Positions 1 to 11,500 of a stretch of 44,938 nt of DNA are shown piece after piece. Position 1 is the first letter of the stretch, and the number at the start of each line of letters is the position of its first letter. A program made the position numbers and the translations under genes. The notes under the pieces were generated by a model. That model worked only from the letters and a program-made list of their open reading frames with translations. It was not told the origin of the DNA and did not search any database. The stretch comes from Candidatus Heimdallarchaeota archaeon (GTDB taxonomy: Archaea; Asgardarchaeota; Heimdallarchaeia; Heimdallarchaeales; Heimdallarchaeaceae). The stretch is taken from positions 1 to 44,938 of the forward strand of contig JAUWEG010000008.1 of NCBI GenBank assembly GCA_030608385.1. The letters run 5' to 3'.

Positions 1-1103
1 AAAGTAAATTCATCCAATAAACTATAATCGGTTCTAAAAGCTCTAAAATCCAGCTGATTTGGATATACATCCATCACTGTGAAATGATAGGTTGATTCTC
101 CAGTTATTGATTGGTTAATTCGATAAACTGGATTGAAATCAGCAAGAGGAGCACCAACTGATCCCGCAATAACATAGGTAATATTATTATTTATTAGTCT
201 CTCATAGAAATGGTCGTGACCGCTTATAACCATGGAAATATTGTATTGTTCAAAAATAGGAACTAACAACGCTTTTACATCATCATAATATCCAAAGTAA
301 TGTCTTGGTGACGAAGCATATGCTGGTCTGTGCATAAACACAATCTTCCAAGCATAATCATTATGTGCTTGTAAATCTGCATGCAACCAGTTTATTTGTT
401 CATCAAATGTTCCACCATAATCGGGTACACAAGTATGTAAAGCTACAAAATGAATAGGTCCGTAGTTAAAAAAGTAATATTCTTCTTTTCCAGGAAATGC
501 GAAATTAGTATAGTAGAGTGAACTATTTTTTTCATGATTACCCAGTACTGACATAAAAGGAACTTCGTTCAACAAAGGTCTAAAATCATAAAACCAATTA
601 GTCCACTGAAGTGCATTAAGACCAGAATCTACAAGATCTCCTGTGAATATGGCAAAATCTGCTGATACTTTTGACATTTGCTTTGCTGAAAATGCTCTGT
701 CTGCTCGATTGTATATGGAATCTCCAATACCGAAGAAGGTTGCATGGTTGTCTATGTTTCCTGTTTTAAAATCTAGGTCTATACACCAACTCTCTCCATT
801 ACCAACTCTAAAGTGATATGCTGTATTAGGGGTTAGACCAGTTAGTTCAACTATGTGATAATATCCTGATGACCCTGCTTCCTCTAAACCATAAGTGCTA
901 TCGAGTCCATATTGAACAATTGATGAAGTGCTTTCATCTGTTTTCCAACTTATTGTCATGGTCGTGCTAGTATCATTTTGCCAACTAAGATGTATTTGTT
1001 TTGGGTAAATCTCCTCAGCGGAAACTTGAAAGAACTTGACTGTAACAGGCATTATAAAAATCGATATTAATGCAAAAACTAGTAATTTTCCTTTGGTGCA
1101 CAC
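1..1103 (-). CDS. Purple-acid-phosphatase/calcineurin-like metallophosphoesterase with N-terminal fibronectin-like domain; partial at window edge; probable GTG start
   Basis: Reverse strand encodes (V)CTKGKLLVFALISIFIMPVTVKFFQVSAEEIYPKQIHLSWQNDTSTTMT..., co-linear with the ORF at 1229-2767 at a constant offset of 1664 nt. Continues off the window start, so it is absent from the ORF track. Confidence 0.8.
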   Translation of the reverse strand, partial: MCTKGKLLVFALISIFIMPVTVKFFQVSAEEIYPKQIHLSWQNDTSTTMTISWKTDESTSSIVQYGLDSTYGLEEAGSSGYYHIVELTGLTPNTAYHFRVGNGESWCIDLDFKTGNIDNHATFFGIGDSIYNRADRAFSAKQMSKVSADFAIFTGDLVDSGLNALQWTNWFYDFRPLLNEVPFMSVLGNHEKNSSLYYTNFAFPGKEEYYFFNYGPIHFVALHTCVPDYGGTFDEQINWLHADLQAHNDYAWKIVFMHRPAYASSPRHYFGYYDDVKALLVPIFEQYNISMVISGHDHFYERLINNNITYVIAGSVGAPLADFNPVYRINQSITGESTYHFTVMDVYPNQLDFRAFRTDYSLLDEFT

Positions 1104-1228
1104 GATGAATTAAAAAGATTTGTACTTTTTAAAGGTTACTTATGAATAAAGCTGATTTAAAAAAGTGTAAAAAGTAGGATAGCTTGTGTTATTTCTTTGT
1201 TTCCATTGTTATTGTGTTCAATTTTCGT

Positions 1229-2767
1229 CTAAGTCTTCTTTTTTCTTATCACAGTAGGTATTATTAACATCAGAACGAAGGAAACAATCATTATGAAATT
1301 CGATGTGTAGCTTGTTTTTTTTGGAATTTCAAGTGCCGTATAAAACAAAACTATTTCATTGTTACCTTCACCGATTTCGTCTATAATATCGTTGATATCA
1401 ATATTTATGATAATATTGTAAGCTCCAGGTTCAGAAACAGACCAATTATACTGAAATTCATATGATTCTCTCACATCTAGTGCAGGAACATCAAAAGTTT
1501 GAAGTACACTAAAATCGCTCTCTATTGATGCTGCTGTTGTTTCAGAAATGTTCTGTTCCCCTATATTGGTGACTCTAATTTTTATTTCTTTTGTCTCATT
1601 ATAGAATCCAGAATACTTGTTTTGAACAACTTCAACTCTAAGATCTGGTTTGTCTTCCTTATTGAAAGTAAATTCATCCAATAAACTATAATCGGTTCTA
1701 AAAGCTCTAAAATCCAGCTGATTTGGATATACATCCATCACTGTGAAATGATAGGTTGATTCTCCAGTTATTGATTGGTTAATTCGATAAACTGGATTGA
1801 ATTCATAAAGAGGAGCACCAACTGACCCTGCAACAATATAAGTAATATTATTATTCGCTAGTCTTTCATAGAAATGGTCATGACCGCTTAAAACCATGGT
1901 AATATTGTATTGTTCAAAGATTGGAACTAACAACGCTTTTATATCATCATAATCTCCGTCGTTATAACGTGGAGATGAAGCAAAAGCTGGTCTGTGTAAA
2001 ACCACAATTTTCCATTCATATTCATTATGTGCTTGTAAATCTGCATGTAACCAATCAATTTGTTCATCAAATGTTCCGCCGTATGAGGGTACACAACTAT
2101 GCAATGCTACAAAATGAATAGGTCCATAGTTAAAAGAATAATATTCTTCTTTTCCAGGAAGTGCAAAATTATTATAATAATTTGAATGATTTTTTTCATG
2201 ATTGCCTAGTACGCACATAAAAGGAATTTCATTCAACAAAGGTCTAAAATCATAAAACCAATTTGTCCATTGATTTGCATCAAGACCACTATCTACAAAA
2301 TCTCCTGTGAATATAGTGAAATCTGCTGATATTTGTGACATTTGCTTTGCTGAAAATGCTCTGTCTGCCCGATTGTGTCTAGAATCTCCCATAGCAATGA
2401 AGGTTACATGATTATTTGTGTTTTCTGTCTTGAAATCCCGATCAGAACTCCAAGTCTCTCCATTACCAACTCTAAAGTGATATGCTGTATTGGGAGCAAG
2501 CCCTGTTAGCTCAATTACGTGAAACAATTCTGAAGAACCTATTTCCTCTAAACCATAAGTGTTATCGAGTCCATATTGTACAACAGACGAAGTGCTTTCA
2601 GATGTTTTCCAACTAATTGTCATAGTCGTGCTAGTGTCATTTTGCCAACTAAGATGTACCTCTCTGGGATGAATCTCTGCAGCTGATATTTGAAAGAACT
2701 GGACTGAAGCTGGCATTATAAAAATCGATATTAATGTGATAACAAGTAATTTTCTTTTAGTACTCAT
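1229..2767 (-). CDS. Secreted/membrane-anchored purple-acid-phosphatase-like metallophosphoesterase (second tandem copy), C-terminal TM helix
   Basis: Motifs GDSRHN, GDFVDSG, GNHE, SGHDHFYER; signal peptide MSTKRKLLVITLISIFIMPASVQ; C-terminal hydrophobic helix then KKK. Start placed at the internal ATG (2767) because of the signal peptide and alignment with copy 1; the track ORF extends to 2830. Confidence 0.85.
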   Translation of the reverse strand: MSTKRKLLVITLISIFIMPASVQFFQISAAEIHPREVHLSWQNDTSTTMTISWKTSESTSSVVQYGLDNTYGLEEIGSSELFHVIELTGLAPNTAYHFRVGNGETWSSDRDFKTENTNNHVTFIAMGDSRHNRADRAFSAKQMSQISADFTIFTGDFVDSGLDANQWTNWFYDFRPLLNEIPFMCVLGNHEKNHSNYYNNFALPGKEEYYSFNYGPIHFVALHSCVPSYGGTFDEQIDWLHADLQAHNEYEWKIVVLHRPAFASSPRYNDGDYDDIKALLVPIFEQYNITMVLSGHDHFYERLANNNITYIVAGSVGAPLYEFNPVYRINQSITGESTYHFTVMDVYPNQLDFRAFRTDYSLLDEFTFNKEDKPDLRVEVVQNKYSGFYNETKEIKIRVTNIGEQNISETTAASIESDFSVLQTFDVPALDVRESYEFQYNWSVSEPGAYNIIINIDINDIIDEIGEGNNEIVLFYTALEIPKKTSYTSNFIMIVSFVLMLIIPTVIRKKKT

Positions 2768-2848
2768 TAGATATAAAAGAAATTGATACATTTTAAAGGT
2801 TACTTGCTTTTTAAAAGAAAACAGATGCAAAAAGTAAGTTAATGGATG

Positions 2849-3016
2849 TTATTTCCGATTTCCCATTGTTGCTGTAGATAATTTTCGTCTAAGCCTTCTA
2901 TTGGTAATTCCTGTGTTCAGTTTTCGGATAGCCCATAAAATAATACCAGATAAAAGTCCAAAGAAGCCAATTACTATGAAAACGCTAAATATTGTTGGAA
3001 TGAATATTGGAGCCAT
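2849..3016 (-). CDS. Small single-TM protein (55 aa) or remnant of a third phosphatase C-terminus
   Basis: Reverse strand reads MAPIFIPTIFSVFIVIGFFGLLSGIILWAIRKLNTGITNRRLRRKLSTATMGNRK*. The tail RRLRRKL.T.TM..K resembles out-of-frame sequence just after the stop of the 1229-2767 gene. Confidence 0.4.
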   Translation of the reverse strand: MAPIFIPTIFSVFIVIGFFGLLSGIILWAIRKLNTGITNRRLRRKLSTATMGNRK

Positions 3017-3085
3017 TGTTATCTAACACCTACTCAAAGAAAATCTTATACATTTTTAAACTTTTATGTTGGAGAATTAATGTCG

Positions 3086-3835
3086 CTAGTTTAAGATAAT
3101 TAAACTATTTGATTCACTTATATGAACATCTACTCGCATTTTGTCAGGAGATTCAAGTATTAGCTCCCCAGAATTAGAAATACCTCTACATAAATACACT
3201 TCAGATTTGAACGAGTGTTTCTTATTCATGTTGAGTGAGTTCATATTGAACAAGGAAATTATTTTCTCATAGTTCTCTTCCATGACTAAATTAACATACT
3301 CAAATATAAATTCTGAAAGGATTCTAGTGAATTCATTTTTCTGAATTTGATTTCCAGTAATTTCTTCTAAACTTGTGGCTTTTAGTCGTTCAAAATCTAA
3401 AGCATTTTCTTCTTTTAATTCAATATTAATTCCTATTCCCAATAGTAAATATTCTGATTGTAAAGATACTAACTCAAGAAGAATTCCACCTAATTTTCTA
3501 CCTTTGAAAACTATGTCGTTTGGCCACTTAACTAGGATTTCAGATCCATACTTTTTCTTAATAGCTTGTTGAATAGCTAGAGCTGTAGCATAGTGCAAAA
3601 AGCTATGCTGTCTTGGTTGCAATTTGGATGATAGTGGGAATGCAAAAGTTCCATAGAAACCTCCATCTGGTGAAAACCAGTCTGAATTCTGCCTTCCCCT
3701 CCCCTCTATTTGCTGTTTAGCCACAACTAGAATTGGGTGATCTATATCATTCTTAAGATGCTCAATTATTACATCCATTGTTGAAGATACCCTTTCATAA
3801 TGAACGGTGTTCATATAACCTATTCTATGTGTCAC
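3086..3835 (-). CDS. birA: Biotin--[acetyl-CoA-carboxylase] ligase
   Basis: Biotin protein ligase motifs GRGRQNSDWFSPDGGFYGTFAF and KWPNDIVFKGRKLGGILLE; GTG start; TATA-like CTTTATAA about 25-30 nt upstream on this strand. Confidence 0.88.
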   Translation of the reverse strand: MTHRIGYMNTVHYERVSSTMDVIIEHLKNDIDHPILVVAKQQIEGRGRQNSDWFSPDGGFYGTFAFPLSSKLQPRQHSFLHYATALAIQQAIKKKYGSEILVKWPNDIVFKGRKLGGILLELVSLQSEYLLLGIGINIELKEENALDFERLKATSLEEITGNQIQKNEFTRILSEFIFEYVNLVMEENYEKIISLFNMNSLNMNKKHSFKSEVYLCRGISNSGELILESPDKMRVDVHISESNSLIILN

Positions 3836-3930
3836 AAGACCGCATCAGAATTGGTAGGTTATAAAGTTTTTTTCATTATTTTGTCATGAAAGAAGATGAG
3901 TTTTTATTCAACTGTATATAAGCAATACTA

Positions 3931-5508
3931 ATGTATCAGAATCACAAGAATAGTGCTAGTGATAGAGAAAAAAAGATCTATTCTAAGCTCCATGAGAAGA
4001 GAAAGAAAAGTTTGGAAGGAGGGGGAGAAAAGAGGATAGAGGATCAGCATAAAAAAGGTAAACTTACAGCAAGAGAAAGGATTGAATTACTTGTTGATGA
4101 GAACTCTTTTGTCGAAATAGATTCTTTAGTTACACATCAGTCTACAAAGTTTAATCTTGAAAAAAACAAACCATTAGGAGATGGAGTAGTAACAGGTCAT
4201 GCAACTATTGCTGAGAGACAAGTTTTCATTTACAGTCAAGATTTCACAGTCTTTGGAGGGAGTTTAGGGAGAGCTCAAGCAACAAAAATTTGCAAATTAA
4301 TGGAGCTTGCAGTTAAAACTGGTAATCCAATTATTGGTATATTGGATTCAGGTGGAGCAAGAATTCAAGAAGGAGTTGCATCATTAGCTGGTTATGGAGA
4401 TATTTTCTTCCGAAATATTCAAGCTTCTGGAGTGATTCCTCAGATTTCTATTATTCTTGGTCCATGTGCAGGTGGAGCGGTTTACTCACCTGCTTTAACA
4501 GATTTTGTTTTAATGAATAAAGAAAATTCATTTATGTTTGTTACTGGTCCAGAAGTTGTAAAAGCTGTTACAGGTGAGGAAATATCCTTTTACGATTTAG
4601 GTGGAAGTGGTGTCCATAGCAAGAAAACAGGTGTTAGTCATTTAGTTGGTGACAGTGAAGAAGAAACTTTAGACCTAGCTAGAAAACTACTTTCTTATCT
4701 ACCTTCAAATAATTTGAATGATCCTCCATTTGACCCAGAAGTAATAGAAGAAAGTGAACAGACCTTGCTTCGCGAATTAATACCAGATGAAGAGAATGAA
4801 CCTTATGATATGAAAAGCATCATAGGAACAATTGTTGATTCTGATAGTTTTCTAGAATTGAATGAGGATTGGGCTAAAAACATCATAGTAGGCTTTGCTA
4901 GAGTGCAAGGGTTTACTGTAGGAATTATTGCAAATCAACCTCTTTTCTTGGGAGGAGCAATTGATTATAATGCAGCAGATAAAGCTTCTCGATTCATTCG
5001 TTTTTGTGATTCTTTCAATATCCCAATATTGACATTTGTTGATGTTCCTGGTTTTTTACCAGGTGTCAAACAAGAACATGAAGGGATAATCAGACATGGT
5101 GCAAAGCTGCTCTATGCTTATTCGGAGGCAACCATTCCAAAGATTTCTATTATTGTACGAAAAGCATATGGAGGAGCTTACATAGTGATGAGTTCCAAGC
5201 ACCTAGGAACAGATATTAATCTAGCTTGGCCTTCAGCTCAGATAGCTGTTATGGGCGCAGAAGGGGCAGTTCGAATTCTCTATAGAAAAAGATTGAAAGA
5301 AGAAGAGGAACCTGAGAAAGTTCTTGAGGAATTCACTCACAAATTCAAAGAAGAATTTGCAAACCCTTACCAAGCAGCAGAATTAGGTTATATCGACAAA
5401 GTAATTTTTCCCGAAGAAACTAGAAGCGAAATCGTTTCTTCTTTACATTTGCTTCAAAATAAGCGAGAACAATCTCCAAAAAGAAAACATGGAATTTCTC
5501 CAGTTTAA
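3931..5508 (+). CDS. Acetyl/propionyl-CoA carboxylase carboxyltransferase subunit
   Basis: Crotonase-like carboxyltransferase: GKLTARERIELLVDENSFVEID, GGSLGRAQATKICKLMELA, DSGGARIQEGV, GPCAGGAVYSPALTDF, GGAYIVMSSKHLG. Confidence 0.93.
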   Translation: MYQNHKNSASDREKKIYSKLHEKRKKSLEGGGEKRIEDQHKKGKLTARERIELLVDENSFVEIDSLVTHQSTKFNLEKNKPLGDGVVTGHATIAERQVFIYSQDFTVFGGSLGRAQATKICKLMELAVKTGNPIIGILDSGGARIQEGVASLAGYGDIFFRNIQASGVIPQISIILGPCAGGAVYSPALTDFVLMNKENSFMFVTGPEVVKAVTGEEISFYDLGGSGVHSKKTGVSHLVGDSEEETLDLARKLLSYLPSNNLNDPPFDPEVIEESEQTLLRELIPDEENEPYDMKSIIGTIVDSDSFLELNEDWAKNIIVGFARVQGFTVGIIANQPLFLGGAIDYNAADKASRFIRFCDSFNIPILTFVDVPGFLPGVKQEHEGIIRHGAKLLYAYSEATIPKISIIVRKAYGGAYIVMSSKHLGTDINLAWPSAQIAVMGAEGAVRILYRKRLKEEEEPEKVLEEFTHKFKEEFANPYQAAELGYIDKVIFPEETRSEIVSSLHLLQNKREQSPKRKHGISPV

Positions 5509-5518
5509 GGTGTTATAG

Positions 5519-8500
5519 ATGAAAACTAAGAAACAATTAGAAAAGGAACTTCGATTAAACGAAATAATTTGGGGCTATTCTCCAAAGGGAATAAGTAATC
5601 CACAATTAGCGATTGAACTTTCATTGAAAGGTGGAATTGGTTTAATCGATCTTGAAGGATTAGAAGAAAGTGTTTCGAAAAAAATAATTGAGACTTGTTT
5701 AAGTAAGATTCCTTACGATAAACTGTGGGGAGTTCGATTCCCTGATGTAGAATCTTTATCGGTTCTATCTGAAGTTGACTCTATACCTATTGGAATTATA
5801 GCTTTTGAGATTGAGCAAGACAACTTAGAAAAACTAGTTTCAAAACTTAAATGGAAGGTTGCTGAAGTTGTAAATTTGGATGAAGCTCAAAAAAGAACAG
5901 ATTGGGTAGATTTCTTTTTAGTAAAAGGGTTTGAAGCAGGAGGGAAAATAAGTGATCAAACATCTTTCATTTTGATTCAAGAATTCAATAAAGCTGGATT
6001 TCCTTTTATTATTCAAGGAGGTTTTGGTGTCTATAACGTAGTTACAGCTATCGTAGGGGGAGCTCTAGGAGTAGTTCTAGAAGGACAACTTTTTCTTCTT
6101 CCTGAATGTCCCCTTAGTTCGTTGACCAAAGAATACCTCGAAAAGCTTGATGAGAACGATACATATATTGCAGGAGAAAGCTTTTCAAACAAATACAGAT
6201 TGATAGGAAAAATTGCTAATAGTTCTATTAGAGAAATAAAGAAATTTGAGAAAGAAAACTCTGATAAAGGAGAAGAAGGATTACTAGAATTTTTGAAACA
6301 ACTCTCAACTAAATCTCATTTCTTTGATTCAGAAGAATTAAAAAATTCCTTCTTACCTTGTGATATAGGTTTAAGTTTTGCTCCCTTTATAAAAGAAATT
6401 TTCAATGATTTAAGATCATTTCTAACTTCAATTCAAGACATCATTCAGGACCAAATCAAAACCGTTTCAACTAACTGGCCTTTTGAAGAAGGAAGCGAAT
6501 TTGCAAAAAGCCTAGAAATCAACTTTCCTATCATTCAAGGTCCTATGGCCAATATTACAGATAAGACTGATTTTGCAATTAAAGTAGCAGAAGAAGGAGC
6601 ATTGCCAGTTTTAGCTATGGGAGGACTATTGAAAGAAGAAGTTGAAGAACTATTCGCAGAATTCAACTCGAAATTTCCTAAAAACCAGAATTATGCAGGA
6701 GGAATTATCGGTCTAGAGGTAATGAAAGAGAGACGAGAAGCTCATATATCTCTAATGGCTAAGAACAAAACTCCCATCTGTCTAATTGCTGCAGGATCTA
6801 TTCAACTAGCAACTAGAATTCAAAAAATGGGGATGAAAACTATCATTCATACTCCAGCTTTGAGCTTATTCAAGGAAGCTATGAAATATGGTCACCAACA
6901 TGTAATTTTAGAAGGCTCTGAATGTGGGGGACACATAGGAATTTTTACATCCTTAACGCTCTGGGAATCAATCTTACAGTATCTCAGTAATAATGCAAAT
7001 CAGATATCTGAAAAAATTAATATTGTATTTGCTGGTGGAATTGGAGATGAACTTGGAACTGCTATGGTAGCTGGAATGATTGGAAATCATTTAGATTTGA
7101 TAAATCCTGGGATTCAGATGGGAACAGCTTATCTTTTCACTGATGAGATTGTAAAAACAAAAGCTCTCACTTCCTTATATCAAGAAAAACTTCTTGATTC
7201 AAATATCACTAGAGTCATAGGTTCTACAGTTAATACACGAGCTCGTGTTATACCCTCTGAATTTGTATCTCAAACAATTGAAAATGAACGAAATTGGATT
7301 AAAGAAGGATTATCTATTAGTGAAAGAAAGAAACTCTATGAGAAAGATAATTTAGGAGCTCTCAGAATTGCTGCAAAAGCTGAGATTTGGAATGAGGATT
7401 ATGTTCCAGAAGGAGATTTAACACAATTCAATCTAGTTGATGAAAAAGACCATGTTTCTTTAGGATGTTTCATGGCAGGCGAAATTATCAGTTTGAAGCG
7501 TAATGTTGTTCAGATTAAAGATCTTCATTATGATATCGTAGTATCTGGTAAAGAACTATTCAGAAATAAAAGAAATTCAATTGAAAAGATGTTAGAAAGA
7601 GATGTTGTTAGTGATGTTTCGGAGATTCAAAGTTTGGAATTACCATCACAAAATAGAATCGCAATAATTGGTTTAGGATGTATTTTTCCAGACTCAGCAA
7701 ATATTAGTGAATATTGGGAAAACATAATTTCCAAAAAATATTCAATAACTGAAGTCTCAGATTCAAGATGGGATAAAAACATCCACTTCGATGAAGATAA
7801 AACAGCTCAAAATAAAACTTACTCTAAAATAGGGGCATTCATAGAAGACTACAAGTTTAATTCTATTAATTATCGTATTCCACCTAAAATATCAGATAGC
7901 ATGGATAGCGTTCAGAAATGGTCTCTTGATGCTGCAAAACAAGCTTTAGAAGATGCTGGTATCTCTACAGATGGAAAAAATAGACTTCCAATTGCAGTGA
8001 TTATTGGAAATTCAGTAGGTGGAGAAATTCAAAGAAAAACAAATAAAGGAATATTTGTTTCTGAGTTCCTTTTTGAACTAGAAAATAATGAAGTTTTCAA
8101 ATCACTTGGTGAAGAAAAACAAAATTCTCTCTTACAAATTTTAAAAGAAAAATATGCTGAGAAATTTCCTCCAGTTACTGAAGATTCAATGCCTGGAGAA
8201 TTGTCCAATATTATATCCGGTCGTATTGCTAATGTGTTTAATCTTACAGGTAAGTCCATGACTACTGATGCAGCTTGTGCTTCAAGTATAGCTGCGTTGG
8301 ATACAGCTGTTAAATCATTAACATCTGGTGATTTTGATACAGTTTTGGTAGGTGGTGCAGATAGATCTATGGATGAAGCTTCTTATATAAAATTCAGTAA
8401 AATTAGAGCTCTCTCTGCAACCGGTTCTCGTCCATTTGATGAAGGTGCTGATGGTTTTGTTATGGGAGAAGGTGCAGGATTTATGGTCTTGAAAAGATTG

Positions 8501-11500
8501 GAGGATGTTATTAGAGATGGAAACAAAATATACGCAGTAATTTCAGCTATTGGTGCATCTTCAGATGGTAGAGGTAAAAGTATAACAGCTCCAAATCCAG
8601 AGGGGCAGAAACAAGCTATCGAAATGGCTCTTCATTTAGCAGATTTAACAGTAAATGAAATAGATTACATTGAAGCTCATGGTACATCAACTATTGTAGG
8701 TGATGCTGTAGAATTAAATGTTCTAGAAGAAGTTTTTCAGAACCGTAAGAATACTAGAAAACTTGCTGTAGGCTCTATAAAGAGTCAAATTGGTCATCTT
8801 AAGAGTGCTGCTGGAATTGCATCTCTGATAAAAACAACACTTACAATCTATAATAAGATATTACCACCTACAATAAATGTTCAAACACCTAACCCCAAAA
8901 TTGATTGGGATAAATCACATTTAAAAATAAATACAGAACCCATTGATTGGGCTGTAGAAAAAGGGATTCTTAGAAGGGCTGGTGTATCGGCTTTCGGTTT
9001 TGGCGGAACCAATTATCACACAATATTGGAAGAATATTCTCCTGAAAAAGTAGCATATATATTTGAAGAAAGCCCTCTTCCTATTGCTAAAACAATTGAT
9101 CTGACTTCCCCAGGTGAAATATCTCTTCAAAGCATTAAACCAAAATTAAGTTTTATGTTTACTGGACAAGGTAGTCAATATTTAGGAATGGCTAAACATC
9201 TTTATGAAAATTCTTCAATTGTAGCTCAAACTTTTGAGAAGGCAGAAAAAATCTGGTACAGTTATTATAGCTACAGTCTAAAGGAAATAATATTTGGTTC
9301 GGAGAAACTCTCTGATGAAGCTAACAAGAAAAGGTTAACTGACACTAAGTTTACTCAACCAGCTTTATTCATTGTAGATATAGCAATAGCACGACTCTTA
9401 TCTGAAGAAGGTATACAACCTGATATTGTTGCTGGACATAGTCTAGGAGAATATGTGGCATTAGTGATCGCTGGTTCATTATCTTTCGAAGATGGACTAA
9501 AGGCAGTGATAGAGCGTGGCAGAGCAATGAGTAGGGCTGGAAATACAGTGCCTGGTGCGATGGCAGCTGTGCTTGCTCCAGTTGATATAGTGAAAGAAAT
9601 AATGGATGAAGTTAAAAATGCCTACTTGACTATTGCAAATTATAATTCAAAATCTCAAACAGTTGTTTCAGGTGATATTGAAAGTATTGAAGAAGTATTA
9701 GAGATATCTAAGAAGAAAGGAGTAAGTGCAATAAGACTTAATGTGTCAACAGCATTTCACTCTCAAATTGTCAAAAATGTAGAAGAAGAAATGGAAAAAG
9801 TACTATCCAAAATAGAATTTCGACCCCCTTCTATTCCCGTTTTTAGTAATGTAACAAGCCTTCCATATCCAAATGATCCTTCATTAATGAGGAATCTTCT
9901 GGTGGAACAAATAAGTTCATCTGTACGATGGGTTGATGAAGTAGAAAACATGTATAAAGCAGGAGCTAGATATTTCGTTGAAGTTGGACCTAAGAAAGCA
10001 TTGTTCTCTTTTGCTAAGGATATTCTCAAAGATAAGAATGACTTGAAAGTTTTCAATACTTTAAGTGCAAAGGATGATGATATCAATAAAATCAAAGATA
10101 CAATAAACAAAATCATTCAAGCTGGTTATGAAAACGGTGAAATAGAAGTCAGTGCTTTAGATCAAAGTTTTGAACATTCTATAGTACAAAAAGAGATACC
10201 AGTTTTTACTTCCAAAAAATCAGATTTCGAATCATTCATTCAAAAAAACCCAAGTTTGCTAGAAAATTTCTTGAAAACAGGACATGAAATCTATACTACT
10301 TATTTGGGTAAGTCTGAAACCAGAAGTGTTTCTTCTTTGAGTGAAGAGCTAATCGGTATTACTGGAGTTGGAATAGGATTACCAGGAAAGAGTCAAAATG
10401 TATTTGATGATGAGAACATAGATTTGATTCTCTCTGGGCACAATTTCATCGATCCTGTTGAAGACGAAATTAAGAAACAAATTCTTGATAAAAACATCAA
10501 TCGATTAGTAAAATCTCCTGATGGTTCTGCATCATTTGAAGAGATAAATGATTTATCTCAAGTAATCAGTTTAGCTGGACAAATGGGCAAATTTGATCCT
10601 ATTAATGACTTTGGTCTAAATGAGAAATTTATACAGTCACTAGACATCACTTTTACACTTGCTATTTGTGCAGGTTTGGAAGCTTTAACTGATGCAGGAA
10701 TTCCTTTAGTAAAATCATCAATAACTACCACAACAGGAAAGGTTCTTGAAGGAGAATGGGCTCTTCCGGAGGAATTACAGGAAGAGACAGGAATAATCTT
10801 TGCTTCGGCTTTTCCAGGATATGATAATCTCATTAAGGAAATTAATGAATATCAAAAATCTGAGGAAGAAAGAAGTTTCAGTCGAAATTTTCTATTCAAA
10901 GTTCTTTCACTGGGGCATGCACAATTTGCACAAATGATTAAGGCAAAAGGACCAAACACTCAGATAAATGCTGCATGTGCTTCTACTACTCAAGCGATTG
11001 GTATTGCTGAGGACTGGATTAAAACAGGTAGATGTAACAGAGTTATAGTTATCGCTGCAGATGATGCAGCTGGTGAGAACTTACTTCCTTGGATTGGTTC
11101 AGGATTTTTGGTTGCTGGAGGAGTCACAACAGAAGGGGAAATAGAAAAAGCTGCACTGCCTTTTGGTAAAAATCGACATGGCTTGATTATTGGATCAGCT
11201 GCTGCTGGGTTAATAATTGAAAAAGAATCTACTTACGAAAAAAGAGGGATTAAGCCTATTGTCGACCTAATAGGTTCTCAATTTACAAACAGTGCTTTTC
11301 ATGGTTCTAGACTTGATGTTAAGAACATAACACAAGCTTTTGAAACATTTGTTAATAAAATTGAAAAGAACTATAATATCTCGAGAAAGGAGATTGCAGA
11401 AAATGGTATCTTTGTTTCACATGAAACTTATACACCTGCACGAGGAGGTAGTGCTGAAGCTGAAATTGAAGCTCTAAAATCAGTATTTGGAACGGATGTA

